Source of the DNA: Cupriavidus pampae
GTDB taxonomy: Bacteria; Pseudomonadota; Gammaproteobacteria; Burkholderiales; Burkholderiaceae
Direction: 5' to 3'
DNA length: 64,000 nucleotides
Assembly: GCF_914271485.1 (NCBI RefSeq)
Contig: NZ_CAJZAG010000003.1
Coordinates: forward strand, 558,001 to 622,000
Below are positions 56,370 to 64,000 of this stretch, in pieces (position 1 is the first letter of the stretch; every line of letters starts with the position of its first letter). Made by a program: the position numbers and the translations under genes. The notes under the pieces are model-generated. The model was not told where the DNA came from, ran no database searches, and saw only the letters and a list, made by a program, of their open reading frames with translations.

Positions 56370-57386
56370 ATGACGTCCACGCAACCACCCAGCTCCCCGA
56401 CTTTCTCCGCCGCGAAGTACATCAAGGAGATCGGCCGTGGCGTCAACGGCGCCCGCGCGCTGCCCCGCGAGGATGCGCAGGCGCTGTTCGACGCGATGCT
56501 CGCCGGTCAGGTCTCCGACCTCGAGCTCGGTGCCGTGCTGATGGCCTACCGCATCAAGGGCGAGGCGCCGCACGAGCTTGCCGGCATGCTGGAGGCCGCG
56601 CATGGCCACTGCCTGCCGCTCGACGCGCCCGCCGATCGCACGGTGGTGGTGATGCCAAGCTACAACGGTGCGCGCAAGCAACCGAACCTCGTGCCGCTGC
56701 TCGCGCACCTGCTGGCGCGCGACGGCGTGCCCGTGCTCGTGCACGGTACGCGCGAATTCCAGGGCCGCGTGACCAGCATCGCACTGTTCAAGGCGCTTGG
56801 CACACCGCTGTGCGAGACCACGCGCGATGCGCAGGACCGGCTGCGCCTGCCGGCCGCCGGCGGTAATGGCTTGGGCCCGCTGGCCGTGTTGCCGATCGAT
56901 GTCCTGTCACCCGCGCTGGCCCAGTTGCTCGACAAGCGCGCGATCATCGGCCTGCGCAACTCCTCGCACACGATCGTCAAGATGTTGCAGCCCGTGGGCG
57001 CGCATACGCCCGCCGAGGCGCTGAGGCTCTACAGCTACACGCACCCCGAGTATCGCGAGACGCTGACCGATTATTTCTCGCACGAGCCAGCCAACGTGCT
57101 GCTGGCGCGTGGCACCGAGGGCGAAGTGGTCGCCGACGCGCGCCGCAGCGGACGCATCGACTGGATGCATGACGGTCACCAGCGCACGCTGGTCGATCCG
57201 GTGGGCGGGTCCATCGGCGATGTGCCGGAACTGCCGGTCGGCACGGACGTCGATGCCACCGCCGCCTGGATTCGCAAGGTGCTGGATGGCGCCGAGCCGG
57301 TACCCGCGCCGATCGCGGCGCAGGCCGACGCGATTCGTGCCTGCCTGAACCTCGGCACGCGCGTGACCTGGGCCGATCCGGTTTAA
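56370..57386 (+). CDS. ybiB: YbiB family protein (anthranilate phosphoribosyltransferase-like, TrpD2)
   Basis: A 338-residue protein of the glycosyltransferase-3/TrpD2 fold. The N-terminal helical domain (AAKYIKEIGRGVNGARALPREDAQALFDAMLAGQVSD) and the Rossmann-like body with VVVMPSYNGARKQPNLVPLLAHLLARDGVPVLVHG match YbiB. Structural work on E. coli YbiB showed nucleic-acid binding rather than tryptophan synthesis. In this group it commonly follows nitrate assimilation genes. The stop faces the pirin stop across 9 bp. Confidence 0.9.
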   Translation: MTSTQPPSSPTFSAAKYIKEIGRGVNGARALPREDAQALFDAMLAGQVSDLELGAVLMAYRIKGEAPHELAGMLEAAHGHCLPLDAPADRTVVVMPSYNGARKQPNLVPLLAHLLARDGVPVLVHGTREFQGRVTSIALFKALGTPLCETTRDAQDRLRLPAAGGNGLGPLAVLPIDVLSPALAQLLDKRAIIGLRNSSHTIVKMLQPVGAHTPAEALRLYSYTHPEYRETLTDYFSHEPANVLLARGTEGEVVADARRSGRIDWMHDGHQRTLVDPVGGSIGDVPELPVGTDVDATAAWIRKVLDGAEPVPAPIAAQADAIRACLNLGTRVTWADPV

Positions 57387-57395
57387 GGACGACCG

Positions 57396-58271
57396 TCAGG
57401 GACGACGCTGGGGCAGCGGAATGCGCTCGGTCTCGCCGGGCACGTGTGGGAACTGGTCGTCCTGCCAGCGCTGCGACGCTTCCTCGATGGCCTCCTTGCT
57501 GCTGGCCACGAAATTCCAGAAGATGTAGCGCCGGCCGTCGGTCGGATCGCCGCCGAGCAACATCACGCGCGCCGGCTCGCTGGCCGTGAGCGTCACCGGC
57601 TCGCCCGGCGTCAGCACCACGAGGTGCTCGGTCGGCACCGCTTCCCCATCGAGCGCGATCGTGCCATCCACCGCGTAGATACCGCGCTGCACATGGTCCG
57701 CCGGAATGACCAGACTCGCGCCCGCGTCGATCTCGATGGCCACATACAGCGTGCGGCCATACACGCGCACGGGCGACTCCGCGCCGAAGGCGTCGCCGGC
57801 AATCACGGTCATACGCACGCCAGGCAGCTCGATATGCGGCAGCGTCGCGCCGGGATGATGGTGAAACGACGGCGGATCGGCTTCGTGCGCCTGTGGCAAC
57901 GCCACCCACGTCTGAATACCGTGCAGGCGCGGCCCGGCTTCGCGCGACGCGTCGGGCGAGCGCTCCGAATGCGCGATGCCGCGCCCCGCCGTCATCCAGT
58001 TGACGTCGCCGGGGCGAATCACCTGTTCGCTACCCAGACTGTCGCGGTGCATGATCTCGCCCTCGAACAGGTAGGTGACGGTGGCCAGCCCGATATGCGG
58101 ATGCGGTCGCACATCGATGCCGTGGCCGGGCTCCATGGCGACGGGGCCCATGTGATCGAAGAAGATAAACGGACCGACGGTCTGGGTGGTCGCGGCAGGC
58201 AGCAGCCGACGCACGGTGAAATCGCCCAGGTCCCGCACATGGGGCTTGAGCAAGTGTTCGATAACAGACAT
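57396..58271 (-). CDS. Pirin family protein
   Basis: A 291-residue bicupin. The N-terminal metal site is visible in FIFFDHMGPV, VRPHPHIGLATVTYLFEGEIMHRDSLG and VNWMTAGRGIAHSER. The C-terminal cupin (about 175-280) has GGDPTDGRRYIFWNFVASS. Bacterial pirins can act as quercetinases or redox-responsive partners of enzymes such as pyruvate dehydrogenase. There is no context for function here: ybiB is convergent and rpoH divergent. Confidence 0.92.
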   Translation of the reverse strand: MSVIEHLLKPHVRDLGDFTVRRLLPAATTQTVGPFIFFDHMGPVAMEPGHGIDVRPHPHIGLATVTYLFEGEIMHRDSLGSEQVIRPGDVNWMTAGRGIAHSERSPDASREAGPRLHGIQTWVALPQAHEADPPSFHHHPGATLPHIELPGVRMTVIAGDAFGAESPVRVYGRTLYVAIEIDAGASLVIPADHVQRGIYAVDGTIALDGEAVPTEHLVVLTPGEPVTLTASEPARVMLLGGDPTDGRRYIFWNFVASSKEAIEEASQRWQDDQFPHVPGETERIPLPQRRP

Positions 58272-58386
58272 TGGGGGCTCCGTTGGAATGGAAAGATGCG
58301 CGAGGACAGCCCTGAGTGTAGCGAATCCCGCAACACAGAATCCCGAATTCCCGAGGAAACCGGAGCGGCTTTGGCCCCTCTAATCC

Positions 58387-58453
58387 CTCTGTGAGCTGCC
58401 GCTTCCAGCCAGATCCAGACTGGGGGCGGGATGGCGAGCAGCCCCTCACAGAG
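58387..58453. repeat. Long imperfect hairpin upstream of rpoH
   Basis: CTCTGTGAG (58387-58395) pairs perfectly with CTCACAGAG (58445-58453), and the adjacent CTGC and GCAG (about 58396-58399 and 58438-58441) extend the stem. It lies upstream of the likely rpoH promoter and upstream of pirin on the other strand, so it belongs clearly to neither transcript. Confidence 0.55.
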
Positions 58454-58523
58454 AGAAAAGGCGTAATCTACTAGAAATGAGATTGCAATGGTCCGGAACT
58501 ATCGACCCCATTGCCACTCCAAC

Positions 58524-58550
58524 TTAGCACTCGTCCGGCATGAGTGCTAA
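58524..58550. promoter_or_regulatory. CIRCE element (HrcA operator) upstream of rpoH
   Basis: TTAGCACTC (58524-58532), nine bases, GAGTGCTAA (58542-58550): a perfect match to the consensus TTAGCACTC-N9-GAGTGCTAA. A -10-like TAATAT (58548-58553) overlaps its right arm, so HrcA bound here would block rpoH transcription. HrcA is encoded outside the window. Confidence 0.95.
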
Positions 58551-58631
58551 TATCCGTTGCAGTGCTGTAGCCGATCCGATGTGGAGTACGCTACACCCGG
58601 CATAAGAGCGCCGGAAGCGAAAGGAGTCATA

Positions 58632-59591
58632 GTGAACGCAGTCCTGTCTGCTGATCAAATCGCGCTGGGTCAAGCGAGCCCGGCTGCAGGTCTATCCCCG
58701 AGCCGCCGCCTGCCGGCAACCCAGTCCAACGCCAGCTTTGCGCTGACGCTGCCGGGTACCCTGGGGAATCTGGAAGCGTATATCCAGGCGGTGCACCGGG
58801 TTCCGATGCTTACCCCCGAGGAAGAGCAATCGCTGGCGCGAGACCTGCGCGACACCGAGTCGGTCGATGCTGCCCGTCGCCTGGTGATGTCGCATCTGCG
58901 TCTCGTGGTGTCGGTCGCCCGTCAGTATCTGGGATATGGCCTGCCCCACGCCGACCTGATCCAGGAAGGCAACATCGGTCTGATGAAGGCCGTGAAGCGC
59001 TTCGACCCGGATCAGGGCGTGCGTCTGGTCTCGTACGCGATCCACTGGATCAAGGCCGAGATCCACGAGTACGTGCTCAAGAACTGGCGCATGGTCAAGG
59101 TGGCGACCACCAAGGCCCAGCGCAAGCTCTTCTTCAATCTGCGCAGCCACAAGCGGGATGCGCATACCTTCACGCCCGAACAGGTGGAAGCCGTTGCGCG
59201 CGAGCTCAACGTGAAGCCCGAGGAAGTGATGGAGATGGAAACCCGCCTGTCGGGTGGCGATCTGGCACTGGAAGGACAGGTCGAGGACGGCGAGGAAGAC
59301 TTCGCGCCGATCGCGTATCTGGCCGACAATCACAACGAGCCGACCCGCGTGCTCGAGGCCCAGCGTCAGGACCGCATGCAGGTGGAAGGTCTGGAAGAAG
59401 CGCTGGAGCGTCTGGATCCGCGTAGCCGCCGCATCATCGAGGCGCGCTGGCTGCACGTGAACGACGACGGCTCGGGCGGCTCCACGCTGCATGAGCTGGC
59501 AGCCGAGTTCGGCGTGTCCGCCGAGCGTATCCGCCAGATCGAAACGGCCGCGATGAAGAAGATGAAGGGCGCGCTGCAGGCTTTTGCCTGA
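58632..59591 (+). CDS. rpoH: RNA polymerase sigma-32 (heat-shock) factor
   Basis: A 319-residue sigma factor. GTG 58632 is the likely start, after AAGGAG. An N-terminal extension of about 35 residues precedes region 1.2/2 (LEAYIQAVHRVPMLTPEEEQSLARDL). Region 2.4 is YAIHWIKAEIHEYVLKNWRMVKVATTKAQRKLFFNLR, which contains the RpoH box. Region 4 is ELAAEFGVSAERIRQIETAAMKKMK. It directs heat-shock gene transcription. A perfect CIRCE box upstream places it under HrcA. Confidence 0.97.
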   Translation: MNAVLSADQIALGQASPAAGLSPSRRLPATQSNASFALTLPGTLGNLEAYIQAVHRVPMLTPEEEQSLARDLRDTESVDAARRLVMSHLRLVVSVARQYLGYGLPHADLIQEGNIGLMKAVKRFDPDQGVRLVSYAIHWIKAEIHEYVLKNWRMVKVATTKAQRKLFFNLRSHKRDAHTFTPEQVEAVARELNVKPEEVMEMETRLSGGDLALEGQVEDGEEDFAPIAYLADNHNEPTRVLEAQRQDRMQVEGLEEALERLDPRSRRIIEARWLHVNDDGSGGSTLHELAAEFGVSAERIRQIETAAMKKMKGALQAFA

Positions 59592-59606
59592 TTGCACAGC
59601 CAACGC

Positions 59607-59637
59607 AAAAAGGGCCGGTCTCAGACCGGCCCTTTTT
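59607..59637. terminator. Bidirectional intrinsic terminator between rpoH and sco
   Basis: AAAAAGGGCCGGTC (59607-59620) pairs perfectly with GACCGGCCCTTTTT (59624-59637) around a three-base loop, giving U-tracts on both strands. Confidence 0.93.
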
Positions 59638-59694
59638 GTTTATCGCGTGTGTTTGTGGCGCGTGTTTGTCTCTCGGTCTGTCTCGCGCGCTGGC

Positions 59695-60312
59695 TTACGA
59701 GCCCAGCAGGGTCTTCAAATCGTGTGCAATCGGATCCGGGCCCTGACCGTGGCGGATAAACAGCCGCAGCTGACCGCTCGGATCAAACACGTAGCTGCCG
59801 GCCGAATGGTCCATCGTGTAGTTGTTCGGCGAGGTACCGGGCACCTTCGCGTAGTACACCTTGAAGTCCTGCGTGACCTGCTTGAGCGCGGCTTCGTTCT
59901 CGGGGCGCAACCCCAGGAAGCGCGCATCGAAGGCGGGCACGTACTGGCCCAGCAACGCGGCGGTATCGCGCTCCGGATCGACGGTGACGAACAGCACCTG
60001 CACCTTGTCGGCCTCGGGGCCCATCTGCTCCATCACGGCCTTGAGTTCGGCCATCGTGGTCGGACAGACGTCCGGGCAGTGCGTGTAGCCGAAGAACATC
60101 ACCACGGCCTTGCCCTTGAAGTCCGCCAGTGTGCGGACCTTGCCCGACGGATCGGTCAGTGCGAAGTCCTTGCCGAAGCCGGTGGCGCCCGAGATATCGA
60201 CGTTGCGGAACGTGGGCTTGGGCTTGCCGCAGGCGGCCAGCAGGAAGGCGCAGCAGAAGAGGACGAAGGTACGGCGCAGCAGCGCCGGCAGGGCGGGAAA
60301 AGACGTGGGCAT
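59695..60312 (-). CDS. SCO1/SenC family copper chaperone for cytochrome oxidase
   Basis: A 205-residue lipoprotein (lipobox LAAC, C28). The thioredoxin-like domain has the copper ligands C79 and C83 in GYTHCPDVCPTT and H169 in MDHSAGS. It delivers copper to the CuA site of cytochrome oxidase or reduces it. It is the last gene of the minus-strand surf1-ctaA-ctaB-sco assembly cluster and ends at a shared terminator with rpoH. Confidence 0.95.
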   Translation of the reverse strand: MPTSFPALPALLRRTFVLFCCAFLLAACGKPKPTFRNVDISGATGFGKDFALTDPSGKVRTLADFKGKAVVMFFGYTHCPDVCPTTMAELKAVMEQMGPEADKVQVLFVTVDPERDTAALLGQYVPAFDARFLGLRPENEAALKQVTQDFKVYYAKVPGTSPNNYTMDHSAGSYVFDPSGQLRLFIRHGQGPDPIAHDLKTLLGS

Positions 60313-60408
60313 TGGCGGGTCGTTGGCGAAATCAGCCTCGGCAGTATCGCCGATCGACGCTCCCCCGGCGATCGAATGTGCGGGGGGCGCGTCAACATGC
60401 CGCAGACG

Positions 60409-61356
60409 TCAGATCTGCGGCAGGAACTTGAAGTAGTGGTCGATCAGCAGTGCCGCGAACAGCAGCGACAGGTACAGGATCGAGAAGCGGAACATGCGCT
60501 GCGCGAGGCCATCCGAATAGTTGCGGAACAGCTTCCACGCGTAGCCGAGGAAGATCAGCCCGAGCACGATCGCCGCAACCAGGTAGATGTAGCCACACAT
60601 GCCGTAGACGAACGGCAGCAGCGTGGCCGCGATCATCGTCAGCGTGTACAGCAGGATATGCAGCAGCGTGTAGCGCTCGCCGTGCGTGATCGGCAGCATC
60701 GGCAGGCCCGACTTGGCGTAGTCGGCGCGCCGGTACAGCGCGAGCGCCCAGAAATGCGGCGGCGTCCACGTAAAGATGATCAGTACCAGAAACCACGCCT
60801 CGGCCGGCACGGTGCCCGCCACGGCGGCCCAGCCCAGTGCCGGCGGCATCGCGCCCGACAGGCCACCGATCACGATGTTCTGCGGCGTGGCCGGCTTGAG
60901 CAGGATCGTGTAGACCACCGCATAGCCGAGGAACGTCGCAAACGTGAGCCACATGGTCAGATCGTTGGCAAACACGTGCAGCAGCCACATGCCGGCGCCA
61001 CCGAGCACGCCCGAGAAGATCAGCGTCTGCAACGTGGTGATCTCGCCGGTGGCCGAAGGGCGCCACGCGGTGCGGCGCATCAGCGCATCGATCTTCTGCT
61101 CGACCAGGCAATTGATGGCGAACGCGGCCCCGGCCAGCAGCCAGATGCCGGCGGCGCCTCCGATCAGCACGGACCACGGCACCATGCCCGGCGTGGCCAG
61201 GAACATGCCGATCACGGCGCAGAAGACCGCGAGTTGGGTAACGCGGGGCTTGGTCAGCGCGGCGTATTGACGGGCCAGATGTCGGAGATGACGTAACCGG
61301 CCCACGGAAGAGTGGGGGTGTGTAGCAGTAACCACGGGAGAAGACTTGTCCTTCAT
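60409..61356 (-). CDS. ctaB: Protoheme IX farnesyltransferase
   Basis: A 315-residue polytopic membrane prenyltransferase converting heme B to heme O for cytochrome oxidase. [23 protein letters not shown] opens the UbiA fold. The prenyl-diphosphate motif is [19 protein letters not shown], the form usual in Burkholderiales. The second motif region is [15 protein letters not shown]. About nine helices are visible. The start overlaps the ctaA stop by ATGA. Confidence 0.96.
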   Translation of the reverse strand: MKDKSSPVVTATHPHSSVGRLRHLRHLARQYAALTKPRVTQLAVFCAVIGMFLATPGMVPWSVLIGGAAGIWLLAGAAFAINCLVEQKIDALMRRTAWRPSATGEITTLQTLIFSGVLGGAGMWLLHVFANDLTMWLTFATFLGYAVVYTILLKPATPQNIVIGGLSGAMPPALGWAAVAGTVPAEAWFLVLIIFTWTPPHFWALALYRRADYAKSGLPMLPITHGERYTLLHILLYTLTMIAATLLPFVYGMCGYIYLVAAIVLGLIFLGYAWKLFRNYSDGLAQRMFRFSILYLSLLFAALLIDHYFKFLPQI

Positions 61357-62456
61357 GTGGCGCGCGCTGCAACGGATGGTTGGGCGGCGGCACCAGCGGT
61401 TCGGGTCGCGAGGCCGATATTGTAGTTGAGACGGAGCAACAGTATCAGCAGCAGGGCTGCTCCACCGTTATGAGCGACCGCGGCGATCAGCGGCCAGTCG
61501 AACACGATGTTGGAAAGACCGGTGGCCAGTTGCAGTGCCAGCACGGCCAGCAGCCACCGCGCGTGGCGCGTCAGACCCTCCAGCCGGCGCGCGCGCAGCG
61601 CGAACCATGCGAGGTACCCGAGCACCACGAACGCAAACCCGCGATGCACCCAGTGGATCGCCACCAGCGCGCTGTGCGGAATGTAGTTGCCGTCCGCCGT
61701 CATACCGAGCTGCCGCCAGAGCGTAAAGCCATGGCGGAAGTCCATTTCGGGAATCAACTGCCCGTTGCACAGTGGAAAATCGGTACAGGCGAGCACCGCA
61801 TAGTTGGTGCTGACCCAGCCACCGAGAAAGATCTGAATCACCAGCAGCGTCAGCGCGACGATGCCGGGCCAGCGCAGACCGGCGGCCCGGGGCGCCACGG
61901 CGTGTGGCGCCTCGTTGCGCGAGCCAAGCCAGATCAGCGACGCCAGCAGACCCATCGCAAGCATCAGGTGCGTGACGACGATAACCGGCTGCAGCTTCAT
62001 CGTCACCGTGAACGCGCCGAACGCGCCCTGCACGCAGACCAGCACCAGCACGCCGGTGGCATACCACGGCGACTGCCGCAGTTCCTTGCGCTTGACCCAC
62101 GCCAGCACCATCAGCGCGATGATCAGCACGCCAACTCCCATGGCGAAATAACGATGGATCATCTCGATCCACGCCTTCACATGCGTGACCGGTCCGCTCG
62201 GCAGCGCGGTCTGCGCCGCGGCGATCGGTTCCATGGCCGCGTGCGGGTTCGAATGGCCGTAGCAGCCGGGCCAGTCGGGACAGCCAAGACCGGAGTCGGT
62301 CAGGCGCGTGAAGCTGCCAAACATGATCAGGTCCAGCGTCAGGAACGCCGTGATCCAGACCAGCTTGCGATATTTATCGCGGCTGCCGCGCACGAACACG
62401 TACGAGAGCGGCAACAGCGCGATAAGAATGCCGATGATGGCGAGTTGAAGCAGCAT
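61353..62456 (-). CDS. ctaA: Heme A synthase (COX15/CtaA)
   Basis: A 367-residue eight-helix membrane protein oxidising heme O to heme A. Heme-ligand histidines lie in [36 protein letters not shown] and [29 protein letters not shown] is the family signature. The reading frame overlaps ctaB by four bases and follows the SCO-like gene by six bases, so these genes form one operon. Confidence 0.96.
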   Translation of the reverse strand: MLLQLAIIGILIALLPLSYVFVRGSRDKYRKLVWITAFLTLDLIMFGSFTRLTDSGLGCPDWPGCYGHSNPHAAMEPIAAAQTALPSGPVTHVKAWIEMIHRYFAMGVGVLIIALMVLAWVKRKELRQSPWYATGVLVLVCVQGAFGAFTVTMKLQPVIVVTHLMLAMGLLASLIWLGSRNEAPHAVAPRAAGLRWPGIVALTLLVIQIFLGGWVSTNYAVLACTDFPLCNGQLIPEMDFRHGFTLWRQLGMTADGNYIPHSALVAIHWVHRGFAFVVLGYLAWFALRARRLEGLTRHARWLLAVLALQLATGLSNIVFDWPLIAAVAHNGGAALLLILLLRLNYNIGLATRTAGAAAQPSVAARAT

Positions 62457-62462
62457 GCCTGG

Positions 62463-63158
62463 TCAGCCGATACGCGAATACTTGAGAAGCTTCTTGAGGT
62501 CGCCGTTGATCTTGGCCGGATCGGGATCCTTAGGGAAGCGCATCATCAGATTGCCGAGCGGATCGACGAGGAAGATCGTGTCCTCGGCGCGCGCGCCAGC
62601 GTCCGCCGGCAGCCATTGCCGCACCGCGGCCGCATCCATGCGCAGAAAACGCACGCCCGCATAGGGTTCGTTGTAGGCGGCGCTGAGCCGTTCGTCCACC
62701 GCGCCCTTGTCCTGGATCAGCCAGACCGGCACGATGCGCTCGCGGTCCTGTCCCTGACCCGCGCGAATCTGACGAATCATGAACAGCTTCTTCGCGCAGG
62801 CCTCGTCGCACGCCGCCGGGTCCGTCGTGACCAGCAGCCACTTGCCACGCATCGACGCGAGCGGTACCGATTCGTCGCGCTCGTTGGCAATCTGCACGGC
62901 CGGCATCGGGCGCTGCGGATCGATCAACGTGCCGTAGTTGGTGGAGCCGCCGGTGGGCTTGACCACGTAGTACATCAGGTACGACGCGATGACAGGCGAC
63001 GCGCAGACGAGCAGCAGTACGAGCATCTGCAGGCGGCCGCGGCGCGTGCGCGCGTCAATACGGTCACCAACGGGTGCATCGGTATGCGGAGCACCAGGCG
63101 TGCGAGGGGTCTTGGCCGAAGGATCTTGCGGAGGCATGGATTGGATCTGTACGGTCAT
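62463..63158 (-). CDS. SCO-like membrane protein of the cytochrome oxidase cluster
   Basis: A 231-residue protein with one transmembrane helix (RLQMLVLLLVCASPVIASYLMYYVVKP, about 42-68) and a periplasmic thioredoxin-like domain. A C-x3-C pair (C117, C121) sits where SCO proteins bind copper (TTDPAACDEACAKKLF), but the third ligand histidine is not evident. It is conserved between surf1 and ctaA in Burkholderiales with no assigned function; a redox or copper role in oxidase assembly is inferred. The start at 63158 is preferred over an open frame reaching into surf1. Confidence 0.85.
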   Translation of the reverse strand: MTVQIQSMPPQDPSAKTPRTPGAPHTDAPVGDRIDARTRRGRLQMLVLLLVCASPVIASYLMYYVVKPTGGSTNYGTLIDPQRPMPAVQIANERDESVPLASMRGKWLLVTTDPAACDEACAKKLFMIRQIRAGQGQDRERIVPVWLIQDKGAVDERLSAAYNEPYAGVRFLRMDAAAVRQWLPADAGARAEDTIFLVDPLGNLMMRFPKDPDPAKINGDLKKLLKYSRIG

Positions 63159-63172
63159 CTCTTCTTTCGTTA

Positions 63173-63913
63173 TCAGGCGGCCTGCGCCCCCTGCTCCTGG
63201 CGCGCGCGTCGCACGCCGAGCACGATCAGCAGCGCCAGCATCAGCGCCGCGATACCAAACCACTGGAACGCGTAGCCATAGTGGCGATCCGCGCCAAAGC
63301 CCGCGGGCGTCCAGTCGCGCGCGAGGCCATCGCGCGTGTCCGTAGTCTGTTCAATCACCAGCGGCAGCAGCGGCATGCCCAGCTCGCGCGCATACGCCTG
63401 CAGCTCGAGGTTCTGGCGGATCTGCCGGCCCGCCTCGGCATCGGCCGAAGCGCCCAGCCCATAGACGCGCGGCACCGTGTCGAGCGCGGTGCCATTCAGC
63501 GTGACGTCCCCGGCCGGCGTGTCGAACGGCGCGAGGCGCGTGCGGTCCTGCGCGTCGCGCGGCAACCATCCACGCAGCACGAGCACGTTGGCGCCACTGT
63601 CGAGCCGCAATGGCGTCACGACGAGAAAGCCCGCGCGACCATCGGTACCATGCGGCCGATTGTCGAGCAGCACCGTGTGCGCGCGATCGAAGCGGCCGCG
63701 TGCACGCACGGTTCGATCGCTCAATCCACCGCCCGGAATATCGCCGGCATTGAGGTCCACCGGCTCCTGCGCCGCGAGCGTGGCGAGCCGTTGCGCGCGC
63801 GCGGTCTTCTCGTGCCCGCGCTGCAACTGCCAGTCGCCGAGCACGCACGTGATCACCATCACGGCAATGGCCGCGATGGTCGGCACGGTACCCGGCGAAC
63901 GCCACAGCTTCAT
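63173..63913 (-). CDS. SURF1 family cytochrome oxidase assembly protein
   Basis: A 246-residue protein with the SURF1 layout: an N-terminal helix (TVPTIAAIAVMVITCVLGDWQLQR, about 9-32), a periplasmic domain (GRFDRAHTVLLDNRPHGTDGRAGFLVVTPL, VLVLRGWLPRD) and a C-terminal helix (HYGYAFQWFGIAALMLALLIVLGV). It aids heme A insertion into subunit I. It is the most upstream complete gene of the minus-strand assembly cluster. Confidence 0.93.
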   Translation of the reverse strand: MKLWRSPGTVPTIAAIAVMVITCVLGDWQLQRGHEKTARAQRLATLAAQEPVDLNAGDIPGGGLSDRTVRARGRFDRAHTVLLDNRPHGTDGRAGFLVVTPLRLDSGANVLVLRGWLPRDAQDRTRLAPFDTPAGDVTLNGTALDTVPRVYGLGASADAEAGRQIRQNLELQAYARELGMPLLPLVIEQTTDTRDGLARDWTPAGFGADRHYGYAFQWFGIAALMLALLIVLGVRRARQEQGAQAA

Positions 63914-64000
63914 GCGTGGACCTCCACTGCATCGACGGCATGAGTGCCATAATGCACGCACATGCCCGCATACCGATAAGGACGTCCCCGCCCCGTCATG
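63914..64000. other. Right-edge sequence upstream of surf1
   Basis: These 87 bp precede the surf1 start. In this family the next gene is often a small DUF2909 twin-helix protein or coxC, but too little is present to recognise one. A minus-strand TGA near 63996-63998 could be the stop of such a gene. Confidence 0.3.

Larger units (their letters stand above)
58272..58631. other. 360-bp intergenic region between pirin and rpoH
   Basis: This gap holds a long imperfect inverted repeat (58387-58453), a perfect CIRCE box (58524-58550), a -10-like TAATAT (58548-58553) and an AAGGAG ribosome site (58621-58626). No additional gene is supported. Confidence 0.8.

Overview
The window is GC-rich chromosomal DNA from a betaproteobacterium of the Burkholderiaceae, most likely Cupriavidus or a close relative such as Ralstonia. 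This rests on three blocks in the order typical of that group: kdsD-lptCAB-rpoN-hpf-ptsN-hprK-rapZ, mutM-TPR-lolB-ispE-tRNA-Gln-prs-rplY-pth, and ftsY-M16-M16-rsmD-coaD-fdx. Protein similarity, judged by eye, agrees. The genus call is an inference. I see no insertion sequence, prophage, CRISPR array or rRNA.

Layout. (1) 1-4303: a catabolic cluster on the minus strand (Bug-type binding protein, Baeyer-Villiger-type monooxygenase, CaiB/BaiF CoA-transferase cut by the left edge) with a divergent IclR regulator and two matching operator-like boxes. (2) 4355-8242: two related TetR regulators meeting tail to tail, a DUF2076 protein and ilvD. (3) 8452-13539: metal resistance, with chromate transporter chrA followed by arsR-acr3-arsC-arsH-MFS; most genes are joined by ATGA overlaps, and the arsR start codon lies inside a 15-bp-arm palindrome. 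(4) 13745-23458: ssb, an MFS exporter, uvrA, a Na/Pi cotransporter, apt and a Kef-type antiporter. (5) 23573-33871: the LPS-transport/sigma-54/nitrogen-PTS block, then psiF, rapZ, a LON-domain protein and mutY. (6) 33966-43737: a dynamin-like GTPase, mutM, TPR protein, lolB, ispE, tRNA-Gln, prs, rplY and pth. (7) 43763-51989: SDR, ferredoxin, coaD, rsmD, two M16 peptidases, ftsY, and a zeta-GST/FAH hydrolase pair. (8) 52182-57386: nasT, a nitrate-type ABC transporter and ybiB. (9) 57396-64000: pirin, rpoH with a perfect CIRCE box, and the cytochrome-oxidase assembly genes sco, ctaB, ctaA, a SCO-like membrane protein and surf1.

The most complete regulatory system lies at 52818-53195, upstream of the nitrate transporter. 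It contains two NtrC-like enhancer sites, a textbook -24/-12 sigma-54 promoter, two hairpins whose six-base loops carry A1 and G4 as in ANTAR targets, and a terminator-like hairpin just before the transporter start. The gene immediately upstream encodes an ANTAR-domain regulator, and rpoN itself is in the window. Together these suggest layered control: nitrogen limitation through NtrC and sigma-54, then nitrate-responsive antitermination through NasT. No nasS sensor gene is visible beside nasT.

Other points worth checking are a near-consensus sigma-70 promoter hidden in the ispE coding sequence upstream of tRNA-Gln/prs, probable leaderless translation of arsR, HrcA-type control of rpoH, an SDR lacking its YxxxK motif, a MutY with expanded iron-sulfur cysteine spacing, absence of kdsC from the kdsD-lptC junction, and an orphan terminator that may end an unannotated small RNA.
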